Source: Hybos culiciformis (lineage: Eukaryota; Arthropoda; Insecta; Diptera; Hybotidae). From it: 64,000 bases of DNA. The notes below the pieces were generated by a model. It searched no databases and was not told the DNA's origin. It saw only the letters and a list, made by a program, of their open reading frames with translations. The stretch lies in the NCBI GenBank assembly GCA_964007475.1, contig OZ023273.1, positions 98,188,533-98,252,532 on the forward strand, written 5' to 3'. Positions 33,468 to 47,278 of the stretch are shown here, piece by piece (position 1 is the first letter of the stretch; each line of letters starts with the position of its first letter). Position numbers and translations under genes: made by a program.

Positions 33468-36400
33468 AATTTTTCCAACAGAAGATCAGTAGATCAAAGT
33501 AAGTGTTTACTTCAACGTTTCTCTTCTTTTAAGTAAATGTATATCGATTTCTAACGTTAGTGGTTTATAAAAGTATTTTCAGGAAATTAATATTTTATAC
33601 AAAAAAAATTATGTCACCAAACGGGCAAAACATAATGAGATTTTAATGAGGGGCCGGAATATATTATTATTTATTTATTGTATTTTACAAAAATTAAATT
33701 ATAGATTTCCTTGTTTAAGATTATTTGTAGGTTTTTAAGTATTTAAATTCTATAATTCTCAAGCGGTAAGCTTATGTTATGTTCTCAATTTTCTATAAAA
33801 AAAAATAACAATACAAATATAATGTATAGTATACCCACAAATTATTATAATATTTATGTAAGTATTTTCAATTATTTGATTAATAAAAAATATTCTATAG
33901 ACTATTCAACGAATTGAATGAAAACATAATTGAGATTGATTTGTTAACATATGAGCATAACAATTTATTAAATCGAACTTTAATTTATTATCAAAAGAAA
34001 AGGAAATTCACAGTAAAAATAGTTATAAAACATAGTCATGGGTATACAAATTAGCCATAATTTTGAATTGCTTGAAAAGTTATTCTATAAATATTAAATA
34101 CCACATTGCAATTACTTGTTCGAAAAGCCTTGAACAAATATTTTCATTATCAAAAATATCAATCAATAAAAGTATTGCTATAATATTTAAGGCGATTTGG
34201 TACAGGTTTTTCGATTCAATTTTCTCTTTTCTCTAGTGTACGCCTTTCAGACCGACTCTCTGAAACGAATTCTCCAGCTAAGACGAATAAGTTTTCTATG
34301 ACAAATAGAAAATACCACTTTTTTCTGTACGAAGACGAAAAATCGTTTCTACATCTTCATATTTATATTTTTCTACTTCTTCCTTACTATTTAGTTTTAT
34401 GTAGATTTTGAAGCTTCCGGGAAAACACTAACATTTGATGTTCATAGAGAAGAACATACACACGTTCTTAAATCAAAGATTTCCAATTGACTCATTGCGA
34501 AAGACTTTGAAAAAAGCCAAAATCTTATAGACAGAATATATTACAACTAATAATATAAAAAAATTAGAAAAATCAGCCTTAACATTTACATTTTTACTTA
34601 TATTTTTATTTGTATATATCATTATATACCAAAAAAAATAAGGACATTATACAAGAAAATTAACGACTTGTTCTTTATAGTATGCTTTCGAATTTTATCT
34701 AATTTCCGTTTATTTATTTGGCAATACTTATTAAATTTTTTCATCAAAGTTATTATTACTCCCTTGGGAACATTTAACTATAAGAAAATTTCAACCGCTT
34801 TTTTTTTTGGCCCATAAGAATCCTTTAAGAATGTAATTAAATGTAAAGTTTTCTTTTTTGCTGTTTTGTAAAAGCTATGAAATCATGAAATAATATTAAA
34901 ATTTAAATTTTCATAAAAAAAAAAAAAAAAAAAAAACTTAATGAGAAAAACTATATTTTTATGGAGGACCCTTTTTAAGTGGTTTGGTTGAAATTTCAAA
35001 CTATTGGCACTATTAAAACTTTTGATATTTATAATCTTGTTGTTTAGTGTGTATATATATAGTTATATAGCATACAACCAAAACAACATATATGTGTTGT
35101 ATATAGATATTGCTAAAAAATGTTATGCTTTATAATTTTTTTTTTTATACTGTTTTGTTCACAATTTTTGATTAAATTATAAAAATAATCTTGTAAATTG
35201 GTTGGTTATTAAGTTTTTTTTTTTAATAATATGATTTCATAAGATTTGAACCATTTTGATGGTTGAAACTATTTTAGCTTTATCGATATAATTTTGGACT
35301 AAACTGGAATACTACTTATTTAGAAATAAAAAATTTCATTGATTTCGTTAATATGATTTCTGAATTTCTGTCGTTTATTCTTTGGCTGGTTTGGAGTTTG
35401 TACCAAAGAAACTAGATAGATAACTTTTAAAACTTAGGTGTGTTTAAAAACATTCTCAATTTAGTATTTAATATTTAATTTTTGTCTCCAAGCGTATATC
35501 CTGTTTTAGATAAATTCAAAATTGTTTTCATCCAAATACAAGCATACTAAATATCATAAAAATCTATTCTGTACCAGCTGATCCCGTTTGCATTGCCATT
35601 TTTCTCTTCGCCCCAACCCTAAACTTTCCGTTCAGACCAACCTTTTCGACACTACCTACCACTCCTTACCGTTTTACTCCTTTGCAACTGCAGTATGTAA
35701 TGTAATTATTGTCGACCTGCCTCCGGTGGCTCTTGAGTGATGAACTCTCCAACCTACATCAAAGTTTTTATAAATATTATAATGATAATATTGAGTGTTT
35801 TAAGGGCTACATCGGATAAGTGACTTAGTTTGCGGTGATGTAATTTTTGTTATTTAATATAAACTGATTCTATTATATTAATAGTTCAGTCCCTCTTCTG
35901 CAAAGATATACTTTATATATAATATTCAACTTACATATTTATATTTTATTCTATTTTAATTTTATATCTCTCTACTTTCTACATATTATATATATATTTA
36001 TTTTCCAAAAAATCTTGTACGTGTAATGTGTAAAACCATAAAATAGTGAAAATAACAATTTATGTACAATGCATACATTATGTACATAAATATCTATGTT
36101 ATATTCACATTATTAATTTTTTTTTTTTTGGTCCTTCATACAAGGATTTAAATAATTTTTGATATAAAATTACAAGACTGAACACATATTAAGAGCATAA
36201 ATATGTCCTTCATCGTTTAATATTAATTTAGATTATGTGAAATGTCGTATAATAACAATTTACGAGAATGAAAACATTTCAATTCTAAATTTTGTATTAA
36301 ACATTAAGAGCAAATAATTGTTAAAATTTATAGATACATTAGTTATGTACAAACTAGTTAAAAAAATTGTACATTGGAAGAACAACAAAGAATTTACTTT

Positions 36401-36790
36401 AATGTCAATTTAAGGATAGTGTATTAATCTAAGTTTTAGTTCCGCCAATCTAGTAAGAAGCAGTTTAATTGATTTGAAACTACTTTCTCAAAGTGCACAG
36501 AATATTATTTATTTCGATCTCTGTCTGGGCAATGATTAAATTATTTTTAGTTTTGGGATCTTGGAAGAGAGGATTTTATGGAGGATGATGGGTTTTTTGC
36601 TTTATTTATGAACAACAATCACAAACTTAATTGTTTGCAGAAACATTTATCACGAAGAAATGTTGTATATTACGATGATAACTAGAATTTATATAAATTA
36701 CCGGCTAAGTACGAAATTATATGTATAACAACAAAATATATATTTCTGCCGAACAGAAATACAATAACCAATTTTTTTTCTGCATTTAAA
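33468..36790. other. 3.3 kb without a recognisable gene; one higher-GC block
   Basis: Mostly AT-rich. 35560-35765 stands out by composition (GTACCAGCTGATCCCGTTTG, CGCCCCAACCCTAAACTTTCC, CCTGCCTCCGGTGGCTC) and by phrases like ATATCATAAAAATCTATTC that resemble the 3' ends of RTE/CR1-type retrotransposons. I cannot confirm a family. Another block at 34215-34350 is mildly GC-richer. No gene seen. Confidence 0.45.
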
Positions 36791-36795
36791 AAAGA

Positions 36796-37874
36796 TTCAA
36801 CTTGTACAATTGACCACTTGTACAGAGAAGAACCATTTGTACAGACTAGTGCCAGTTGTACAATCCAGTTGTACATTTTAGACCAGTTGTACAATCTCGA
36901 TTTTTTCGAATTAACCACTAGTACAATTTTTGACCAGTTGTACAATCTTTTTTTTTTTGTAATTTACCACTTGTACAATTTTTGACCACTTGTACAATCT
37001 ATATTTTATAGAATTAACGGCTACATGACATAACCGCGAATGTCATAATTAAACCGCGAATGTCATAAACAAAAATCCTCGCGGCCTTATTTTATTTTCA
37101 AAAGTGAAATAAGACCGTGACCAAAAAAAAAGTTTATCGGAGGTCTAATTTCATTTTTATAAATGAAATAAGGCCACGTAATCTTGTAAGGTAAGCACAA
37201 AGGGCAGGGGGCAGCAGGGCGGCGAACGGACAGTTAGTCAGTGGGATTTACGGCTGGCGCCGCAAATCCCACTGATCAACCGCCCGCCCTCCGCCTGCTG
37301 CCCTGTGTGCTCACCTCACAAGATTTTTTATTGAAGTCTTATTTAATTTTGAAACATGAAATTACTACGCGGCCTTATTTCATTTATAAAAATAGAATTA
37401 GCCCTCCGAATTTTTTTTTTTTTTTCAAAGTGAAATAAGGTCGCTAGGACTTTTTTTGCGGCGAAGCGAATGGGATGCGGTAGCGGCACCCATTATGCAC
37501 AACAGCTTTTCCATACATTTTGCTTATTTTTTCACGGTTATAACTTTAACATAGAGATTGTACAACTGGTCAAAAATTGTACAAGTGGTTAATTTTATAA
37601 AAATAAATATTGAACACCTGGTCCAACATTGTACAAGTGGTTAATTTGAGAAAAAAAGGATTGTACAACTGGTCTTAAATGTACAAGTGGTGAAAACTGA
37701 ATTGTACAAGTGGTACAATTGGATAAATCGATTGTACAACTGGTAAATTGTACAACTGGTCAATTGTGCAACTGGATTATTTTTTACCAGTTGTACAGAG
37801 AAAAAATACCAGTTGTACAATTTTTTTCTCCATACAAATTGAAAAATTGTACAACTGGTAATTGTACAAGTGGC
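36796..37874. mobile_element. Foldback-like DNA transposon, copy 2
   Basis: The left arm (36799-37010) repeats units of the type ACCA(C/G)TTGTACAATTTTTG. The right arm (37556-37873) repeats the inverse, TTGTACAACTGGT / TTGTACAAGTGG. Inside are ACCGCGAATGTCATAA direct repeats (37033, 37053), GCGGCCTTATTTCATTTT inverted pairs, and the GC-rich palindromic core at 37196-37318 shared with copy 1. A 22-bp internal stretch (37501-37522, starting AACAGCTTTT) matches 3284-3305 of copy 1 in 21 of 22 positions. The arms of the two copies share no sequence. No transposase; no clear target duplication found. Open frames 36682-36945, 37241-37438, 37641-37910 are repeat translations. Confidence 0.7.
37196..37318. 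repeat. GC-rich palindromic core of Foldback copy 2
   Basis: GCACAAAGGGCAGGGGGCAG... on the left and ...CTGCTGCCCTGTGTGC on the right fold together. The centre AAATCCCACTGATCAACCG pairs with the left GTTAGTCAGTGGGATTT. Same block as 3399-3489 and 3517-3596. Confidence 0.8.
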
Positions 37875-40800
37875 ACTCACCCGATTTATAGTATAATGTT
37901 TAAAACGTAGAAAAGTTCTTTAAAAATAAGAATAAGATGTGATAAGTTGAATAAGTTTATTGAATTTTATGATATTTACGATACACGAAAATAAAATAAA
38001 TTAATAAATGAGAATGAGTAAATGAAAATGCTATAATGCTATAATATAAATCTTATTTATTATGCCAACTAATTTCGATTACAATTCATTTTTAGTTTGT
38101 ATCAGAAACAATGCTGATTTAAAAGTACCAAGGTGCTACGAACTTCAGAAACAGTACATTGGGTTACCAATTCATCGATGATATAAATGCGCTATCGTTA
38201 ACCAGTCAGTACGGAACTATAATAGGACAGAGGAAGAATTTGAATATTATACAAATTAAACATATACACAAATATTGTGCATTTCGCTTCTATACGGCAG
38301 ATTTTTATTTTGAGGGTTAGAACACACTAGTAGTGTGTTTTTTAACACAAGAAATTTACACAATTTAAAAATATGTATGTCCTATTTGTACATATACATA
38401 TATAATACATATAGATAAATGTAAACATAACATAATTTTGTATTTTATTTTAGGAAAGAGTTGTACTAAATTTATGTTAAACTTTTTTTTTTTTTTATTT
38501 AAAAATATTTTGCAAGATGATAAAAATACCTGTGCGTATTTTCTACAAAATTATTAGATATTTTGTCTGTTTAATCAGATTATGGAATGAAGTGCGTACA
38601 TAGGATAAAAGGGTTCTTCCAAGTTTATTAAAGAAAAAATTAAGTGAAATAAATATTTTTTTAAACTTGTTATGTGTAAACATAAATTAAATACAATTTA
38701 ATTTATGATCGTATATAAATAGTACGTGAAAAGAGATATTATAAAAAGTCGGCCAATATTATTACGTTTTGTAAAATTTTAGTAATTCCGGTTGTAAAAT
38801 AAAAGTGTTAAGCAAAAATTTCAAATATTTTTTCTTCTTATCGCATATTTTATATAATTACAATGATTTTGTTAATTTTTAATTTTAATGTGGAAGAATC
38901 TGAAAATTGTTTAGTTCTTCTACACATTCGCACATTTATATGTATTTTAATAAAAGTAAAAATATGTATTTGAAACTAAACTTTTTTCTTTTGGAAAACT
39001 AAATATTGAAAATATTAATTTATAAATTTTTGATTTTAAAATATTGCCTATGCGTTTATGATGTTTAGATACTAGTCGAAATTTTCTTAATTTTTCCACT
39101 ATAGTTTTCACATTTAATGAAGAAAAAACAAATAGATGATGAGTTTAGTTTTTGAATAATGATTGAGAAAATTTTATTGCCACTTAAATTCATTTTATAA
39201 ATATGATGTTGGTTTTGACTCCATAAGCAAGAATATTCTGTCATCTATTCATGTCAATTATTATATCTGGTTAACTAAAATTAAAAAACTTTATATTTAG
39301 CTGAAGTTCGTTCTAATAATATATCTACATATTAATTTTTAATAATAATATATATTTTTGAAGTTCAAATATGTCGTAAGAGAAATTAATTAAAAATATG
39401 CAAAATAATCAAAAAAGTTTTGGTTGAAACAAATGATTGTCAACATTGGAAATATTTTGTGATTCTTAATTAACATTAAATCCAATGTGCTTCCGGAAAG
39501 ACTATATATGACTATGGCTCATCACAACGAAATTAAATAATGATTTACGAATAGGAGTAAAAACATATTTAACTCATAAATTATTCCTAAATTTAATTTG
39601 CATTGGAAATGCCACTAACCAATCCGTACACTAAGGAGTAAAAAATTGTTGACTTCATGAGAGTGATCAGAGTGACCACTTAGAAGAACGATTGATGATT
39701 CCTATAGTATTCTCTTAATTTAATTTATGGGCGTGTAAATAGTTTTGGTCAAAAATAAATAATTTCTTAACGTGATAAATAACACATCAAAGTTTTTCTT
39801 GTTGTATAACGTATTCGTCTCGCTCTAACGTATTATTAATAGAAGTTTGACACAATCTTGGGTAACACACTTTGATGCTCTCATTCAATACATTTACAAT
39901 ATCTCTCATTCAAACATTTACAATATATTTACACTTTTCTTTACAAAAATTCCTTATTACGAATGATCGTAAAGTGTGGGCTAGAAGAGCGTTTAACAAT
40001 TGATTAATTTAAGTATATAATGTACATAATGTTAAAGTAAACTCAATATGACCAGCAAATAAAACAAATAAACTTTTAAAATGTTTTATTTAACCCTTTT
40101 TACTTAATGCGGAACAATATTTTCAGGCCCACAAACCTTTTCTTTATATTAAGTTTAAAACTGGTACATTATCATACAGAAGCAAATAACAGAGGCAATA
40201 GGAATAGGTAAAAAAGATTTGTCTACATTTTGCCTCAAGTTAAATTGTCTACACAGAAAAAAAAAATTAAAATTTTCTGATATGACTATTATTTTAATTT
40301 AAAGGAAAAATATACCAAATTTATAGATATTTGTCTGAATTACTGAAAATTGTAAGAATACAAATTATAATTATGTAAAGTGTATTTTAACGTAATAATG
40401 AGCAATGGCTCACCATTTGAAACATCAATTGTGCCAAATATTAATACACATACGGATACTGTGGCTTTGATACATTTACGATACAATAATACAATCAACG
40501 AGAAAATTAAGAGATAAAGGTGTAGTGTAAGATATTCCGGTTTATTTCTAATTAAAAACAAAGATACTTTCTTATGCACAACTTATTAATTTAATAAGTT
40601 TGGTATTCTATATATATTACAAAAACATAAACATTAAAAATAATGATTATCTTAAAAGAAATTTTCTTTGGAAAAACCTATAATGAAATTTTAATATTTT
40701 TCTCATTCTGCATTGAATTTTATACTTCTTAAAGACTAAAAACTCATTAATTTCATGTTCTACAAAAATTACACATTATTATATATTTTTCAGTGCGCGA

Positions 40801-43800
40801 AAAACTTTTAAAATTATCATTTCACAAATTTAGAATGTATCACAAAAAGTGAAAGTATTAAAAAAAAAAAAAAAAAATTCAATATTTAATTTTAGCTCTC
40901 TGGGTACATAGAAATTTATTTAAAAAGAATTTGTGTATTTCCCATCCTATCTTTCCAACCCTTACATACTGTGTGCGTACTGTTTAAAAATTTGATTTTT
41001 GCTTGAAGGGTTTGAATGTTTAATTTTTAAATTGTGAAGTAATGATATCTGGAAGCTCCCCAATTTTATAAAAATTAAAAAAGTTTTAAATTTTTTTTTT
41101 TTTTACTTTACTTTATTTTTTTTTTTTTTTTTGGAAATAGGAATAGGAAGTGTTATGATCTCGAGTTCTAGTAATATATTATTATCATATATATATAAAT
41201 ACATAAATACTAAATATAGGTATACAGGAAATATTATAAGAAAAAAAAGTAATCAGGATAGGTTGGTTTAAATAGATACGGAATAAAGGAAAAATCAGTT
41301 TAATTATGATATTTTAAAGGGTGTTGAAATGAATTTTACGGTATGATAATTTTATATTTATGTACCTAAGTAAAAAAAAAAAAAAATAAAAATGAAATAT
41401 TGCTTTCCAACCTTTTTTTTTTTGTATTATATACATTAAAATTTGCATATGCCCGAAACGAAGAGGTGTCATATAAAGGGGAGGATTGTTTGCTTTATTT
41501 TTTAATTTTGAATATTTTTCCTTTGATTTGGAGATTTTGATATTATGGACAATAAAATATTTCATTTTAAATAATATCAACACTTTAATTACCTATGTGT
41601 TGAAATTTAGTTTAATTATGTTCATTTTGTATGTGTTTAATGAAATCTATGCAGATATAATAAAAAAATATTTTTAAGTTTCTTATAATAATAATCTTCT
41701 AGAATATAAACCAATATGTGGTTGTAAGATTCGTTTTAGAACACTTAAATTCAATGCAGGTGTAAAGAAATTATATTATTACACTTATTAAAGAAATACA
41801 TATTTTTGAAAATGAAAATTGTTTTATTACTTATCTCGAATTTAATGTTGTATAATTATAATTTCAGCCAACAGACATAGGGCGAACATTGTGTTACTAC
41901 AAACAAAATGATTACCGTTTGTGAAAATGTTGAAATAAAGATTTCGAATTCATTCACAGTGAAAAATTTCGCCTGTTAAGGTTCAAAAAAAATTATGGCA
42001 TTTGCAAGAGGACAAATAAACTTAACTTTAGAAATTCTAATGGCCAAAGATCAGTAAAAGTTTCGACGTCTTATTAATAAAAATTAAAGCAAATAAATTT
42101 CAACATAAAGATAAGGATTTTCGTCTAAGGTTTAAATTTTAATTTAAAAAATGTATTATAAAAACGTAGTTTTGAGATAAGAGTAGTCCAAAATACTTTT
42201 AATCAGCTGATAAGAAGAATTTTCATATTAATTTATGTTTATTTCGTTTAACTCAAAACGTAATTCATTAATCTTGGCAAAAAGGAATTAGTGATACAAA
42301 GACGGGGGTTAATTCATATTTTATTTTTGAAACTAAAACATTTGACATTTATTGTGTTATTAAAATTATGCACCTCTACTTTTTCTGTTGTTGTCATAAG
42401 GAAGTACGACTAAACACTCAGCTAAAGCTAAAGGTAGATATAAAAAACAAGTGTTTTAAAAAAAAAAAACTCTAGGATAAATATATGTATCTACGTAATG
42501 TGAACATGTATATTATTTCAAGCCCAAAACTTATAGGGTTTCAAAAACATTAAGAAACCGAGCAGCTACTTTAGTAAAACCAGTGCTTCAAATTTTTTTT
42601 TGGACTTATTTTAGAGACTTTATTAAGAAGAAAATATCAGAAATAAGAAAATCATAAAAAAAATTATTTATCTTAAAAATTTATTTAAAAATTTAATCAA
42701 AAATTTCTAGTCTGATTTTTAACGAAAAGTTGACATCATTTTATAATAAACGTTAGAAGTGTGATTCATCCTGTTCATCCTGTTCAAATAAATTATGTCT
42801 AATGGTGCATATTAAAACATCAGAACGAACAGAATAAATTCAAACTTTCCAAAATAAAGCAGTGCGTGCGTAATATTCTTATTTAAATAACTCCTGGTTC
42901 TTCAATTGTAAAGGACCTTAAGACATTTCTCTGTAAAAGACTAAACAAAAAAATTGCTGCAAAACATCGTGCGGTTTTTTCTCTCTCTAACTCAACACGT
43001 TAATTTTCTACTTAATATTGAAAACTTTGTTAAAAGACTTAAGCACTAAATTAAAACAATTATATTTAGTAAAGACGAAATAGTTCGTCAATTTTGATTA
43101 AAATTTTAAAATAAATTTGTTCAAGATTACTAAATCGACTGATTATTTTAGATTATATGTAAGTATATCTTTATAAATTATTTAGAATCTTATATTTGAT
43201 AATAATCCAATTTCACTTAATTCACAGAATCTAACTAATGTGGCAACGAATAATAATATCATAAATAAAACAAAAAAAAATCGTTGTACTGTATACTACT
43301 TAATCAATCTTATTATTCCCCTATTTTTCTATATAAAAATCTTCAAACCGTCAATAGATGTCTCTACAATAGCTCCGATGAATTTGTGAAGGTTTCTTTT
43401 TACTCTCAATTTTGTTTTCCAAATAATTTTATCTTTTTTTTTTAAGCAATTATGAATACAGAATGTTATTTTATGTTTTCTGACATTTCATTTTGTTTTT
43501 TTCAATGTGTATAAAATAATATAGAAAAAAATTATATTCTCACTATAATCATTTCTGCTGAAGGATAGAAAACTCAAATCTATAAAAGCATAAGTCATAA
43601 TAAAATAAAAAACATAAAACATAAAATCTCTCTTGTCATTTTTACTTATGCTTGAACATTTTTTTCATGTTGTTTTTTTATTTTTCAACATTTGCATTCA
43701 GTTTTAATTCAACCATTATTAACAGTGGATGTATACGCATTTTTATTTCGGGTTTTTCTTTTTCACACTATTTTGATCTTCAGGAATTTTCTATATTTAA

Positions 43801-45200
43801 AAATAAAAAAAATAAAAATTTCTTAAAAAAAAAAAAACAAATAAAGAAAACAAGATATTTTTTATTATGTGCAACGTAAACATATAACATAATTTATTGT
43901 CATAATTCCAAAAAAATTGCAAATAAAAATTAAAAAAATGCATTTTTAGTTGTTTATTTTCGATGCTAAATTTAAAACATACTATTAATATTATTATTCC
44001 GAAAAAAAAGGTGAATAAACAAAAAAAAAAAGATAATATTATGTAATTTATGTTATTGATGATAAAGAAAAGAGCAAATAATAACTTTAGTATAAATATA
44101 AAGAGGTTGAATCAGGTAACTTTTTTTAAAAGTCTACACATCTCATATTAAAAATATATCAAACGACATTAAAATTATATCTATAAAAAATTATAATTTT
44201 ATTCTTGTACGAATTGACAATCTACAAAAGAATATGTAGAATTTTTCGTAATTTTCTATAACTTTTCAATAAAATGATGAAGAAGAAAAATTTATTTTCA
44301 CAATTTTTTCCCAGTTTTAATATTGCGGTTTTCTTGTTTTCAAGTATCAATTGATTTATATGCACTGCAAATAAATGTGTTTAAAAAATTATATCTTTGA
44401 TTAGATTAAACAAAAACATTGTATTGAAGATCGGATTACTTCCGCTATATATTTTTTCACATGATCTAAATTCTAATAATTTTTCCATTATTAAATATTT
44501 AATATTAATAGGAAAAAATATTAAATATGAAATAATTTTGTTTTCAGTCCACATTGATCCTTGCATTAAAGATAAAAAAATTCTTCTATAAATTTTTTTT
44601 AATATCTTAATATCTTAAATATTGTTCATCATACTAATAAAATTGATTGAGTGAATGCAGATGGTCAGTATTCAGTCAAAAGCTGTTTCCAGTAATAATA
44701 AATAATTTATTTCAGAAATATTGGCAAATTTTGTTGTCTACTAAGTTACTAGTTTTCCACAAATTTTTCCACGAATTCATTGATTTTAAACGAAATTATA
44801 TTAATAAGTCATTAGTATTCTGGAACTTTAGAAAACAGAAGAATTAGTAAAAACTAAATGAGGCTTAAGTACACAATTTATTACATTTTATGTCATTTGA
44901 TACAAAAATTTATGATTTTCTCAGTATTAAAGTTGATCAGTTTTAGCTCAATTCCCGCGAAAGATATAATAATTGGTTTTGTATTCACATTAGAATCTTA
45001 TTAAATTGAATTTTATACCCCAATCACGATATTGTAAAATTGTACCTACATTACTGTTTAGGGATTTCCTTTAATATTTTGAATTTATATTTAAAAAAAT
45101 TTTTTTTATACTTTGACTTAAAATTATTATTTTTTTGTTTTTTTTTTAGAATAATGATAAATTAATTCGCCATAAAATATTTAAAATGATTAATGCTCAT
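37875..45200. other. 7.3 kb without a recognisable gene
   Basis: AT-rich DNA leading to the plus-strand receptor promoter. Homopolymers are frequent (40860-40878, 41090-41133). The open frames here (for example 40340-40579, 41314-41677, 43652-43879, 44381-44591, 44647-44847) are Phe/Lys/Asn-rich with no family resemblance, overlap each other on opposite strands, and lack splice context, so none is called. Confidence 0.55.
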
Positions 45201-46107
45201 ATAAATTGAATCTGTCAGAGTGTCAATGACAGTGAAGAAAAAAGACAAAAAAAAAAAATTAAATATGAATATGAAAATTATTAATTAAAAAAAAAAAAAT
45301 TATTAATTAAAAAATAAAGATAAATTGGAAAAATATAAATAAAATAAAAACAAAAAAGAAGATAACTAAAATTTGGTGCAAAAAAATATTAAAAATCTGT
45401 CAAAATTTACAAATACCTAAAAATAAAATACAACAAGCCGGTCAAGCTGAAGTTGAAGTCGAAAATTGTATTAAAACAACAATTAACGAATTTTAGAAAT
45501 TTTCACTAAAATAAATTAATTTGATTAATTTGAAAATAAATGTGCGAAATTTCACAATTAACAAATGGAAATTTTTTTCACATTATATTAAAAATTTATT
45601 GAATGAAATTAAGAAAATTCTTTATTAATTAAAATATTTCATAAGAGAGAAAATTAAAATGAAAATTATTTAAAGAATTTTAAAGATTTTCTTGGCGAAA
45701 CAAAAAAAAAAACATAAAAACAAAACAACAAAACTCAAAACAACCAAAAACTCAAAAAAACACAAAAACGAAAAGTTTTAATTATTTTGAAATTTTTGGA
45801 AAATATTTTTGGATCAGAATCCCATTTCTCATTAAAACAAAATAAAGCAAAAAAAAAAGTAGAAATAGAAATAAAATAAAAATAAACAAAGAAAAGAAAT
45901 TTACACAAAAAAAAAAAAAGAAAACGAAGCGACAAATTTTTTTTATTTTTGATTTTTTTCTCTGTGTTCGAAATAAATTCTATATAAAAATAATAATAAA
46001 TCAAATCAATTTACAAAATCAAACAATAACGAAAAAATAATAAAAATTAAAATAAATTAAAAAAAAAAAAAATAATAATAATAAAATTAAAATTAAACAA
46101 AAAAAAA
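45201..46107 (+). other. probable 5' leader / proximal promoter of the plus-strand receptor
   Basis: Extremely A-rich on the plus strand, no upstream ATG with a long frame. It begins with TCTGTCAGAGTGTCAATGACAGT (45211-45233; half-motifs TCTGTCAG and TGACAGT as upstream of the other receptor). TSS not identified. Confidence 0.35.
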
Positions 46108-46213
46108 ATGGATCATCACGTTTTCAAAATTGGATTATTTTTTACATTATTCACGATCTCATTTGGTCATTTAAATTTATACCTGAATTTATACGAAGTA
46201 ATGAGATTATTAG
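46108..46213 (+). CDS. drl: first coding exon of a Derailed/Ryk-family Wnt receptor (partial gene)
   Basis: Encodes 35 codons plus one base. It starts MDHHVFKIGLFFTLFTISFG, a clear signal peptide, followed by HLNLYLNLYEVMRLLG, the start of the WIF domain. From memory, Drosophila Derailed has a very similar HLNIFLN-EVLRLIG start directly after its signal peptide, so drl itself is the best guess (about 0.6 for the paralogue, higher for the family). The exon ends TTAG before the donor GTGAGT, phase 1, and a stop follows two codons into the intron, so it must be spliced. Known role of the family: Wnt5 receptor with WIF domain, one membrane span and an atypical kinase domain, steering commissural axons and muscle attachment. 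No further exon is found up to 64000, so intron 1 exceeds 17.7 kb. It is the divergent partner of the exon at 769-886. It was easy to miss because the exon is short. Confidence 0.85.
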
Positions 46214-47256
46214 GTGAGTGAGCTGTTCTAAATTTACATAAATTTTATATATTTTTTGTTTTTCAATCGATTATTTATTATTACGATTTTGAGGTTTTTG
46301 TTGTCTGTCTGCGGCTTGCAACAAAAAGGGACAATTTAAAGTTACAAATTTTTCTTCATGAAATTTAATTACTCAATAAAATTGTACTTAAAACAAAAAA
46401 AAATTGTGTATGAATCTCAGTGTAGCTGGCGTCGGCTTTCCTTTTTTGGCTGCACTAGTCGAAAGCAACCAAAATGTTACTCAATTAATGTTACGCAAAT
46501 TGAGAACTTGGTGTATTAAACTTTATTGGCTAGTCATAGATTGTCGACGCCTTATCTAATTAAGAGTTTTGATGATCCTGATGCTTTTGTGAATTAATAA
46601 TACTAATTTTTATCTTTATTAAAGTGCCGGAGTATTTATTATTAAGAATGACGAAATTATTTTCAATTTTGAATCTGCAAAAAAAACGCCGTTATGTACA
46701 AGTTATATAAATACAATTTAGAGATATAACCCTTCAAATACAGTTTTTTGAAAACTTATGTATACCTAATGTATAATTATAATTTTTTAACCCTAAGTCG
46801 AAGAATTGAAAATTTTTAGAAATTAGTAAACGAAATTTACAAAAAAATATCGATGTTGCCATCGAGTTCGTTTAAATTATAACCTTTTCCATTAAATTTA
46901 ATAATATAACTTTTTATCCATCATACATTAATATTTCTAATTTTTTTGGTTTTTTTTACAAAATTTAAATACAAAATTTAATTACGTACTAAAAAATATC
47001 TGAATGATATTAATTAGCATTTCTATGTGTTTAGTTTTAAAAATTTGAAATTACATTACGAATAAAAATGAAAATAAAAATATATAACAGTACATTATGT
47101 AAATTCTAATTAAATTTAAAATTACAAAAACTAGAACCATTTGAGTATATAGTTGTCGGGAAAAAAACATATTAAAGATAGAAAACCATAGTCATCAAAA
47201 ATGATATCTTTTAGAATTATATCTATAAAATAATATTTAAATTGTATCAATAATAA

Positions 47257-47278
47257 TTAATATATATATATATATATT
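47257..47278. repeat. (TA)n microsatellite
   Basis: About ten TA units ending at TATATTGCG. Confidence 0.85.

Noticed and set aside
37641..37910. Cys/Thr-rich open frames on both strands
   Set aside because: Translations of the TTGTACAACTGG repeat arm of Foldback copy 2; opposite strands overlap.
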